The position numbers were made by a program, and so were the translations under genes. A model generated the notes under the pieces. The model had not been told where the DNA came from. It worked only from the letters and a program-made list of their open reading frames with translations, and made no database searches. Positions 9,583 through 21,205 of a stretch of 25,727 nt of DNA are shown here, one piece after another. How positions within the stretch are numbered: position 1 is the first letter of the stretch; every line of letters starts with the position of its first letter. The DNA is from Silene noctiflora (taxonomy: Eukaryota; Streptophyta; Magnoliopsida; Caryophyllales; Caryophyllaceae): NCBI GenBank assembly GCA_009801015.1, contig VHZZ01000351.1, positions 40,017-65,743 on the forward strand, written 5' to 3'.

Positions 9583-10384
9583 AGACGGTTTGTACTACTT
9601 AAAAGAGAGCTAGTACAAATATATCCAAGTAGAAAAATGCTTGAAAGTTATTATCTGTACAAAATGATTAAATGAATGAATTTGAACTTTACAAGTTGTA
9701 CAACTGAGTTGGCATTCCTAAGATTTATAGTCAGTAGTTCAGTACCCCATGTTATCTTAGGCTAGTGTCTTACAGAGTAGTTGAGAATCTGCCCATAGTT
9801 GAATTACATGATAATATACATCATTACTCTTATCAGATGGTCTTATATCGTCTCACAGCGTAAAATCGTCTTACATTATAACTACTAATACAGTATGAGA
9901 CCACAAGATCTTTCACACAGTTCTAACTTAATTTTTCAACCCAAAAGATTTGGCGTTGTGGTGCTTGAAGGTGAATATTTAGTAGGTGTGTTACTGTGTT
10001 GGATTGTACATTTGTACTCCGTATGTCTTAGTACAAGGTACCAAATCCAATTTCAATCGAGGGTCTTTTTTTCGTATGTCTACTGTCCTAGTAAGCCTGA
10101 CAAAATTAACTCGATTTGTTTGACCCTGTCTCTAACCCGAAATGCATAGCCTAAAGGACACTTAGCAAATGAATTGACCTAACCCGTACTTAACCCAAGC
10201 TGTAATGAGGGCGACTTAAAATAATCCGACTCAAAACCTCCCGACCATAAAATCCGACTAAAAAAAACTTGAATTGGCCCAAAATGACTTGTTTAAAATC
10301 ACACTTATTATTATATACGTTGATATAAAGAAATCATTTATCAAGCTTAAATTATACTCCACTAGAAGTAAACTTTTAAAATAC
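9583..10384. other. Intergenic, degraded repeats only
   Basis: No gene is supported. Near 9838-9885 there is TCTTATATCGTCTCACAGCG followed by CGTCTTACA, which looks like a worn MITE end. From about 10085 to 10270 the text is rich in ACCCGA/CCCGAC-type words. An 84-codon open frame at 9895-10149 crosses these repeats and shows no domain or splice context. Confidence 0.5.
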
Positions 10385-10798
10385 CTTTTTTTTTTTTGTT
10401 ATTTTAAGTAATTCAATCCTTTGTATCTCTTACTCATCGAAATGAAAAGACTCCAATTAAAACAACGTACTCAGAACAGTCCCAAAACTGGATATAACCA
10501 ATTCACCCAAATTGACCGGTCTCTTATACATAAGTCCCGACGCACCGAACAAACCCGACCCGGATCCAATCCGTACTAGAGGTAAGAAAACAATTTTTTT
10601 TTAATAATTTAAGTAATTAAATACTTCATATCTCTTACTCATCGAAATGAAACAAACTCAAACTAAAACAAATACCCAAAACAATCCCAAAACCAGATAC
10701 AATTAATTTAACCTAAATTGACCCGACTCATATACATAAGTACCCGAAGCACTGAAATAACCGAACAGACCCGACCCGAATCCAATCCGACCCACTTG
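10385..10798. repeat. Two-copy tandem duplication, period about 205 bp, with CCCGACCCG-type ends
   Basis: AAGTAATT near 10406 recurs at 10611. TATCTCTTACTCATCGAAAT, the AAATTGACC stretch, TATACATAAGT and the CCCGACCC-ATCCAATCCG ending recur at the same offset. Both copies start in a T-run and end in GACCCGACCCG-like sequence. Similar GACCC/GGGTC-rich text occurs near 24790-24960, so this is probably part of a dispersed repeat family. Confidence 0.8.
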
Positions 10799-11062
10799 AC
10801 AAGAAAAAGAGTCAAAGTAGAATAGTTAAATGGTCAAGAATAATGTGAGTATCGAGGGACAATCTTATCCAGTCACGTTATACCACGTGTTACCTCTGAA
10901 CAAAATATACCAATTCCATACCTTCTCTGCCTTCTCTCCCTCCAAAGTCTAACCTCAAATATCACATTTTACTATTCACAGAATCCTATGTACCCCACCT
11001 CTCATTTATTTACATTTTCCACCTCCTCCTCACATTTCCACCTCATCTTTTTTTTTGGATTA
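10799..11062 (+). promoter_or_regulatory. Promoter-like patch with I-box and G-box
   Basis: CTTATCC (I-box GGATAAG in reverse) at 10864-10870 lies 13 bp before a perfect G-box CACGTG at 10884-10889. A pyrimidine-rich tract follows (10920-11050, with CCTTCTCTGCCTTCTCTCCC). Paired I-box/G-box modules are typical of light-regulated plant promoters. No coding start follows. It lies about 1.1 kb upstream of the glucanase ATG, so it could be its distal promoter, separated from the core by the repeat insertions at 11063-11590, or the relic of another promoter. Confidence 0.35.
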
Positions 11063-11320
11063 TTATGTAAGACGGTTTTATAGGTCTGTTGTATACTTGC
11101 ATATTTACAAGCATTTGCTAATTGCTACTCGTCTATTATAAATGGTATAATGTGCGGATTCAGTTAGTTTAACTGGTAAAGCTATGAAGGTGGTACTCAA
11201 ATCTGATTCAAAACTCGACATCGTATTCGCTTTTATGCTTCCCCTTACATCGAAAAAAAAAGAAGCAAAAAAATACATATGGTAGGCTGTCTTACAATGT
11301 AAAACCGTTCTCTTATATAT
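11063..11320. mobile_element. Possible MITE containing a tRNA-derived SINE
   Basis: The outer sequence TGTAAGACGGTTTTA (11066-11080) is roughly inverted at about 11300-11315 (TAAAACCGTTCTCTTA). Inside, about 11150-11261 reads like a tRNA-derived SINE. It has an A-box-like TAGTTTAACTGG at 11165-11176, a weak B-box-like GATTCAAAACT about 28 bp on, and a 3' A-run after CCCCTTACATCG (to 11261). The boxes are degenerate and target duplications are not clear. Confidence 0.4.
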
Positions 11321-11525
11321 AAAATCACTCGTTTGTAGATAAGCTCTCACAAATTCCTATTTATGACCGTCAAATTGTCGAGTTTGGAATTCGTCACCAA
11401 GAGACATGGTCACTCAAAGTTTGTTCGGTCAAACAAACTTTGACATACAAAAACTCCTTACCTCCCCATCCAAATATGACAATTTTTTTTTCAAATCGTA
11501 ATTTTCGAAAAGATGATCGATTTTG

Positions 11526-11593
<68 letters not shown>

Positions 11594-11870
11594 TTTCTAT
11601 ACTCGTAAACATGAGTTATAATCTTTTAAAGTTTTCCAGATAAAAAAAATTGGGTAATTGAGGCAAAATGTCAAACCTCAAGGGCACCGCGTTCATTTTC
11701 CGACAAAAATAACAGATGCTCAAGTGGATCGATATTTAACTCTCTTAATATTAAGACGGCTACCTTCATCTTAAGGTATCTATCTTAAAGAAGACTAGTT
11801 GTAAGTCATTAACCAATAAAAAAACCGTCTCACAAATCCGGGTTATTATTTTTTCTTGTAATTTCCCAAC
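11321..11870. other. Upstream flank of the glucanase gene
   Basis: Apart from the microsatellite at 11529-11590, there is a possible small inverted-repeat element at about 11751-11830 (TTAAGACGG against ACCGTCT). It ends some 40 bp before the TATA box. No coding sequence is seen. Confidence 0.4.
11529..11590. repeat. (AT)31 microsatellite
   Basis: Uninterrupted AT dinucleotides run for 62 bp. An apparent minus-strand open frame across it is a run of alternating Ile-Tyr and is not a gene. Confidence 0.98.
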
Positions 11871-11871
11871 T

Positions 11872-11880
11872 CTATATAAA
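11872..11880 (+). promoter_or_regulatory. TATA box of the glucanase gene
   Basis: CTATATAAA lies about 75-83 bp upstream of the ATG at 11955. It is followed by a C/A-rich leader typical of plant 5' UTRs, implying a transcription start near 11905-11912. No competing TATA-like motif is nearer. Confidence 0.75.
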
Positions 11881-11954
11881 CAACACAAATAACCACCTCC
11901 ACCTCACTTCATTACACATTCACACTCCATTTTCTCCCTTCCTTCCCTTCAAAA

Positions 11955-14900
11955 ATGGCGGGAAATACCGGCCACATTGCCATCCTCCTCGCTCTACTCA
12001 CCTTCCTCTCTTTCGCCGCCTCGTTCGCCACCGCTCACAATTACTACAACGCTCTCCGCAAAAGCATCCTTTTCTTTGAAGGCCAGCGTTCCGGCCATCT
12101 CCCCGCTGATCAACGCCTCCGTTGGCGCGGTGATTCTGCTCTCCATGACGGCTCTTCCGTCGGCGTATGTTCTCCTTACCTACATTGCCTTTACCGCTTT
12201 ATTCTAAGTTTCGATTATTTGTTTATCGGTTCAATATTTAATTAAAGGTAAACAAATGATTGAAACAGAAAAAAAAAAAATTAGTATATGATCAATGCTG
12301 TTAATTTGTTTCCGTCTTAATTATTTATCGATTTCATGGATATGTGAGTAGAATTTTAATCAAAGTTAAACAAATGATTGAGACGGAGAAAATATAAACG
12401 AGTACATGACTAATGCTTTTAATTTATTTCCGTCTTAATTATTTATCGATTTCATGGATACGTGAGTAATATTTTAATTAAAGTTAAACAAATGATCATG
12501 AATAATGCTCTTAATTTATTTCCGTCTTAATTATTTTTTTGTTAATTGAGACGGTATTTGTTTATTTTTGATTAAAATATTTATCGAATAAATAATTGGA
12601 ACGGAGAATATTAGTGTAACTGATTTCTGTTACAGAGTATTAACTAACTGAAAATGGCGAATTATTACAGAGGGATTTAACAGGAGGATACTACGACGCA
12701 GGCGACAACATAAAATTCGGATTTCCAATGGCATTCACAACAACGCTCTTATCATGGAGCGTAATCGATTTCGGAAGAAACATGAAAGCCGAGCTCCCCA
12801 ACGCGCTGAAAGCAGTGCGTTGGGGAACCGATTTCTTACTAAAGGCTACGGCTCAAGTGCCTGATATTATGTACGTTCAAGTTGGTGACCCGTACTCGGA
12901 CCATAACTGTTGGGAACGACCCGAGGATATGGACACATTGCGAACTGTTTACGCAATTGATCGGAATAATCCCGGGTCGGATGTTGCTGGTGAGACCGCT
13001 GCTGCATTGGCTGCTGCCTCAATTGTGTTTAGGAGGCGTGATCCTGCTTATTCCCGACTTTTATTAAGTCGCGCGGTTAAGGTACGTGTTAATTTACGTA
13101 CTAATTTGGAGTAATTCTTTTCCGTTAATTAAGGTGTTATGTTATCATTTTCCAAAAAGAAATAAGTAGTCCTTTGGCACGTAATTTACGGTTTTATTTG
13201 TACATTTGTCATACGACATACAATTGTCTTATAATTGCGCTGTTAATAAGGTACGTGTTAATCTACGTACTAATTGGGTTGAATGGAGCGAGTAATTATT
13301 TTCCTTTAATTAAGGTGTGATCATTTTCCAAAAAGAAATAAGTAGTCCTTTGGCACGTAACATTTGTCATACGACATACAATAGTCTTATAATTGCGTTG
13401 TTAAGGTATGTGTTAATGTACGTACTAATTGGTTGTTTGGAATAGATTGAAGCGAGTAATTCTTTTCCGTTAATTAAGGTGTTAGTCATTTTCCAAAACG
13501 AAATAGGCTAGGTAGTCCTTTGGCACGTAATTAACGGCTTTAATTGTACAGTTGTTATACAACATACTCCGCATTTTTTTTTAAATTAATATAAATGAGT
13601 CACAAGGACAATACAATATAAGGTTTACACACCATATTACAAACCTATAACGGTGCGTTTTTGGTCTGTTAGGTGTTCGATTTTGCGGACAAGTATCGAG
13701 GAGCATACAGTAACAATCCAAGGACAAGGAGAGGAGCATGTCCCTTTTACTGTGATGTTAACGGTTATCAGGTACTCCAATTTTTTTAATTTTTTAATTT
13801 TATTTTTCAATTTTGTTTTGATTTTTGATCGTTATTTTGTCTGGTTTAATGCACTTGACATGTACCCATTTCCTCTGTACGTATCATGTGAATTTTGCAG
13901 AGCTACATAATACTAGATAGTCTATGGAAAAAAATGGAAAGTTACCTTATGTTAAAAGAATGGTGAATTCTGACTTTTTTATGGTTGTAACCAGTTTTGG
14001 TAAAGTTTGTCACATGTGCTCATGTACACAATTTATGTCAAATTGTCGTGATTTTTTTTTAATTCATGGGTTAAAAATGATATTTTAGTGGTACTAAATT
14101 GCAGCGTCACTCAATAAAATTCAACTTCACGGCATTGTAGTATCGGTAGATGTCATGAGTTCACGATATGCGGTGTAGTGAGTAGTGACTATTGTGATTG
14201 TATCGAGTTTCTAATTATAGTGTGGCTAATGAGTCGAAAATGGGTCCTCCCAATTCAATTTCACGACATTGTAGTATTGATAGTTGTCATGAGTACATGA
14301 TATGCAGTGTAGTGAGTAGTGATTAATGTGATTAGACCGAGTTGTTAATTATAGTGTGGCTAATGGGTCGAAATTGGGTTTGGCAGGACGAACTACTATG
14401 GGGAGCGGCGTGGTTGCACAAGGCTACAAGGAGGCGGGAATATAGAGAGTACATAGTGAGGAACGAGGTGATATTAAGAGCCGGTGACACTATCAATGAG
14501 TTTGGATGGGATAATAAGCACGCTGGAATCAATGTCCTCATTTCTAAGGTCTCTTTACGTTCTTTCTTTATCAACTTTTCTACGCATTTTCATTTCTCTT
14601 TTAATTTATACTCGTTTTTATATTACTGTTGTTACCAACCCGTATAGTTATACTCCCTTTAGAAACAAAGAGCTAAGATCAGTCTTCATTTTGTTCCTTA
14701 ATCTCGGGATAAAAGAGATTAATCAAGGAAAAATGAAAAGGGTATAAGAAAGACCCCATCTAAGAAAAATTAAACTACTCAAACTAAGCAATAATAATCT
14801 TGTAAGAATTTGATTCATAATTATGACAATTAATAGTAAATGTTTCCATATGATTAGTTTCCTAATCATTAATTAGCTGGACCTTAAGGAATTCTTGTCC

Positions 14901-17257
14901 TGATGTTATGGGACATTATTCTTCTTGTCCTCTGCCTTGGGGAACTACTTATGTAGGACCCAAATTATCTGACCCATATTGTTTATTGGATGGGTTCAAA
15001 TACTTGGGCCCATTTATTACCCATTTCAGCTTATCTAAAATAATTAAAGATAAATACTCCGTACTTATACAACTGATCCAAAATGTTGAATATATTTAGT
15101 CAAAGGGTGTGATAGGGGGAGAAGAATCTATGTGCATGATAGTATTGGATATGATTGCACATGATGATGATGATATACTGTTACTGTATTGTATTGTGTA
15201 ATCTTGTAAGTGTGTAAGGCTTAGTTGTCATTTTGACAGACCAATGTACATGTCGGATTGGTTCTGTTATCAAGGTGTGCTTCTCGAGAACTCGCTCCGT
15301 TCTGTGATGAATAGTTATCATTGTTTAAAACCTTTAATCCCGGCACAGGGAGTAACCACATTTGAAAGTTGATAGTTTTATACTCCGAGCAAGTAATACG
15401 AGTATATGTGGTGTATGTTCTATGCGTTTGTTATGTACTCCGTATAAAAGGTTGATTTAATGTTAGACGCAATTTACATGTAATTGATTTGGTGTAGAAT
15501 AATTAAGCTAATTAATATCATGAGAATTTGGAGTAATTAAACTAAATACTGTAATTGATTTGGATACAGGAAGTTTTGATGGGAAGAGCCAACGATTTGA
15601 TGAACTTTAAGACCAATGCCGATGGCTTTATATGTTCTGTGTTGCCCGGAGTTGCTCATCCTGAAGTTCAATATTCACCCGGTAATTTACTACCTAAGCG
15701 TACAAATTATTGCTCTAATAATCAAGTTTAAAAAGTATCTATGATGTTAATGACATAGCATAATGTAGTATATCGTGAAACACTAGGCTAAAAAATTCGT
15801 TTTTATAAAGTGTTTTTAAAACGGGTTAGGATCCGTAAGAGTTAGACACTCTACCGGATACTGAATCATGCATGAAAATTGTGAAGGTGGTCTGATATTC
15901 AAGTCTGGAGGTAGCAACATGCAGCATGTGACATCCCTATCCTTCCTACTGCTAGCTTACTCTAACTATCTCAGCCACTCCAATCACCAAGTCCCATGTG
16001 GCGGTGGCGTCACCGCCTCCTCTGCCCTCCTCAAAAAAGCCGCTAAACGTCAGGTATCCCTTTCCTCCGCCTTTCTTCCACCTTTCACATAGGTAACCTT
16101 TTATTGTAACACCGAGATGTTATCTTTGATTAACGATTACTAAAACCGTATTGAAATTGCATCGACAAACTGCTACTTAGTGTCACATGTTACACAAAAT
16201 TATGATCATGAACTGTCCACAAAAAATATAGCAGTTGGGAGTTGGAGGTCCACATGAGACTTTTATAATGGCAAAGATTTGCATTAGATTCCTTGAGCAT
16301 TAAATCTAGTTGGGTATGGTCCTTAAAAGTCAAGGGAACTTTCACTATTCATACCTTTTTTCATAGTTTGCCAATTTTGTACATTTACTTCACTATTTCA
16401 CTTTATCACATGACAACGGCTAATATTTTTAACTTCACATACTTCCCACCTTCTAGGATTCTCATTAAATTTTAGTTTGTTTCTTTGCACATTACTCTTG
16501 CATAAAATTACTTGTGATATAATGGGGAAGTTTGTATACTTTATACTTGTTCTGTCTCATTAAATTGTATACGTTCTTCAAAATATGTGAGAATTTTGAA
16601 AAACGTAAACAATTCAACAGAACAGAAGACGTACCAGGCTACCATAGTCAAAATATGACTATACGATTGATTCTAATTTGAAAAACAAATACACGATTCA
16701 TTCAAAGTAAAGCTTAATTCGGTAGAATTATAATCGAATACCATAATACGATAGGATTAATTGAATCCGATAACCAAATCACCCTCAACATTCCTATGAG
16801 CTTTTTATCTCAGTCTCGATATTTTGCTTTTTTTTTTTTTTTGTTATACTCGTGTTGGATACTAGATACATAAAAGGTTATTTCAAACCGGAACATATTG
16901 ATTTCTTTACTCTTGTTGTATGTCAATATGTAGGTGAATTACATACTAGGGGATAATCCGATAAGGATGTCATATATGGTGGGATACGGAGTCCGCTATC
17001 CACAAAGGATACATCACAGGGGAAGTTCTCTGCCATCGGTCAGGATCCATCCAGCTCACATCGGTTGCAAAGCGGGTACAACCTACTATCTGAGCCCAAA
17101 TCCAAACCCGAATAGGCTAATTGGAGCGGTCGTTGGTGGGCCTAATGTCACTGATGCATTTCCGGATTCAAGGCCATACTTTCAGGAGTCTGAGCCCACA
17201 ACATACATCAATGCTCCTCTGGTGGGATTGCTTGCATATTTCTCAGCTCATCCTTGA
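11955..17257 (+). CDS. CEL1: Secreted endo-1,4-beta-glucanase, GH9 class B (CEL1/endoglucanase 8-like)
   Basis: Exons: 11955-12164, 12671-13081, 13673-13771, 14387-14548, 15570-15681, 15887-16053, 16934-17257, giving 494 residues. A signal peptide (about 1-27, cut after ATA before HNYYN) is followed directly by a single GH9 catalytic domain. There is no transmembrane anchor and no C-terminal CBM49, so this is class B. Catalytic features seen: DAGDN at 79-83 (the Asp pair), [20 protein letters not shown] at 414-419, and [10 protein letters not shown] at 473-482 with Glu474 as proton donor. NVT at 458-460 is a glycosylation site. It would hydrolyse beta-1,4-glucans in the wall during growth. 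The text ([39 protein letters not shown]) is closest to Arabidopsis CEL1 as I remember it. Oddities: Arg71 where relatives have an uncharged residue, and VNYILGDNP where VDYILGDNP is usual. Neither touches a catalytic residue. Confidence 0.95.
12231..12536 (+). repeat. Tandem repeat in glucanase intron 1, period 118 bp
   Basis: TAAACAAATGAT recurs at 12249, 12367 and 12485. TTTCCGTCTTAATTATTTAT follows the first two, and TTTCCGTCTTAATTATTTTT the third. TCGATTTCATGGATA(T/C)GTGAG occurs twice. About 2.6 copies are present, all within the 506-bp intron. Confidence 0.85.
13071..13556 (+). repeat. Three tandem copies spanning the exon 2/intron 2 junction of the glucanase gene
   Basis: Units start at 13071, 13237 and 13395 (about 158-166 bp each). 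The first unit starts inside exon 2, so its last 11 coding bases and the donor are copied. The true donor GGTTAAG|GTACGTG (GT at 13082) is mimicked at 13251 (AATAAG|GTACGTG) and 13406 (GTTAAG|GTATGTG). Shared anchors include TACGTACTAATT, TTTCCAAAAAGAAATAAG and AGTCCTTTGGCACGTAA. The frame stops at TAA 13112-13114 if the first donor is missed, so only 13082 gives the GH9 protein. Confidence 0.9.
14115..14384 (+). repeat. Two-copy tandem duplication in glucanase intron 3, abutting the acceptor
   Basis: CAA(C/T)TTCACG(G/A)CATTGTAGTAT begins at 14122 and 14256 (period 134 bp). GTGTAGTGAGTAGTGA and TTATAGTGTGGCTAATG recur. The second copy ends within the acceptor region (TTTGGCAG at 14379-14386). 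The first copy diverges just where the acceptor would fall, so it offers no clear decoy AG. Confidence 0.85.
16547..16627. mobile_element. Small MITE in glucanase intron 6
   Basis: GTTCTGTCTCATTAAATTGT...ACGTT on the left is matched by AACGTAAACAATTCAACAGAAC in reverse complement on the right, over about 80 bp. It is imperfect but clearly palindromic, and resembles Stowaway-type internal text. No coding capacity. Confidence 0.5.
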
Positions 17258-17876
17258 TTATTAGCAGCTATTGTTGATTTACTTAATTATATTGTTTATG
17301 CTTGTATGGATAAATCTCGAAAAATACGAAAAAATGATTTATAAGGTAGGGCAATGTACAGTGGTGAGCAAATTGCCACCCTGCAAAAACTGTATGCATT
17401 GCATTAATAGTGAAGAAATGAGATTCGAACTTGAGATCTATTGTTGTCGTTACCTGTACCTTAATCTTAGCATTTATTCGATAATGAGAACAAGTTCTAT
17501 GATGAAATAATCTTCGGTTGTACTCTTGCACAACAATGTATCTTGGAGGATAGTTGCATCGGAATGAAAAAATAAAAGCGATCTATAAACAAAGATAAAC
17601 AAATAGACGGAACATATGGAGTATATATATAGTTAACATTGGTAGGCCTCATTCAAATTATCAATGAGAACCAAATACACAATCTTTTTCTACAAACACC
17701 CCAGTAAATTACAATTATGATATGGATTACCCCGGTAAAGAACACCGTCGACACAATCATACACCACCACCCCTTCTCCGTTTGCTCGAACATAGACTTT
17801 ACATTAAGCACCCACCCAAATAATCATGGATTTCCTGGTGCATCATACATATAGGATGTAGAGCTGTGGGTTTCCT
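17258..17876. other. Convergent intergenic region between the glucanase and CDPK genes
   Basis: It should hold both 3' UTRs. AATAAA at 17571-17576 on the plus strand is a plausible poly(A) signal for the glucanase gene, about 315 bases past its stop. No clear AATAAA is seen for the CDPK gene on the minus strand. Short open frames on both strands have no coding character. Confidence 0.6.
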
Positions 17877-20163
<2,287 letters not shown>

Positions 20164-21205
20164 GGCAAAAAAAATGCTCCGGGACGGGGTGGGGGTGGGA
20201 TTGTGAGGTAAGTTTTTTTTTTTTGTTGTTTTTTTTCCCTGGGGCGGGGTGTTGGGAAAAAGAGTAAAACCGCGTAATTTTTTGAAGGGTAATTAGTTGA
20301 AAAATTAGAGGAGGTAAAAAAAGGGAGAAAAAGAAAGATTGATTGAGAGTAATTTTAGGAAAATTAGAAGATAATTTTTGAAATGTAAGAAAGAGAAAAA
20401 AAGGGTAGGGAGGATTTCGCGGGAAAATTTACTGTTTTTTTATTGTTTGTATTTCTGTTAATTAACGGCTAAGAAAGCTAATATTTTTTTCAATAAAGTG
20501 TTTGTTGTGTTTTGTTTTTATTTTTATTTTTATTTTTATTTTCTATTTTTTGGGTTTTTATTATGTTGGTCCTTTGATATCTGACACTCGATTTCATTTA
20601 CTTGATACGGAGTACACTGTTATCGAGGAAAATGAGATAGGTTGCATTATTGAGTAGTGCGTACTCTACTCAATATCATTATAATTGTACAAAAAGCGAC
20701 ATCAATATATTATGACATCTGCACCCAATTTTTTTTTTTTTACTTTCTTAATAAGCTTATTTAAATATGTAATACTTTCGATATGCCTTATAGGCTTCAA
20801 CAATACGATTAATTTTCATGTTGTAATTGTTGAATGATCAATCTTATCTATCATATCTCACAACAACAAAGTACATAATAAATGGGTCACAACAAACCCA
20901 TCGGCGTGTAAAAAACCGCTCCTTAACAAAATCAAGATGGACGAAAATGGAGGGAAAATTGACCCAATCCTCGAAAACATTTAAGAAAACAGATCAAATA
21001 ACATTCTCATTTAAAGAGGTAAACTATCCTCCTTTGTAGCAGCCTTATACTTCTCAAATCGGATCACTTGGTATCTTGAGAAAACATGAATAAACTTCTA
21101 AAAGAAACAGAATACAATCTCTAAAACGTAAAGTGAAGCAAAGGGAAAATGAGAGGAAAGCAGCACGCAGATCTGAGTTCTCGGTAAGAGCTACCTCTTA
21201 AGTAC
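20164..21205. other. CDPK 5' region and STR12 3' region
   Basis: Read on the minus strand, 20164-20450 is pyrimidine-rich and C-rich, consistent with a CDPK 5' UTR and core promoter. A (TTTTA)n microsatellite lies at about 20515-20545. ACGGAGTAC occurs near 20607. The stretch from about 20830 to 21205 presumably includes the STR12-like 3' UTR. No further gene is seen; a 70-codon plus-strand open frame at 20827-21039 lacks any domain. Confidence 0.55.
20515..20545. repeat. (TTTTA)n microsatellite upstream of the CDPK gene
   Basis: Five or six units of T5A or T4A occur in a row, about 350-380 bp upstream of the CDPK start codon. Confidence 0.9.

Noticed and set aside
9895-10149. Plus-strand open frame of 84 codons in the large intergenic region
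   Set aside because: No domain, no promoter or splice context, and it overlaps low-complexity CCCGA-type repeat text.
11394-11612. Minus-strand open frame of 72 codons
   Set aside because: Most of it is an Ile-Tyr run translated from the (AT)31 microsatellite.
12728-13114. Reading glucanase exon 2 as an intact short gene starting at an internal ATG
   Set aside because: The ATG is an internal methionine (GFPMAFTTT) of the GH9 domain, and the frame only ends because it runs into intron 2.
14332-14574. Minus-strand open frame of 80 codons
   Set aside because: It is antisense to glucanase exon 4, whose sense frame carries GH9 motifs.
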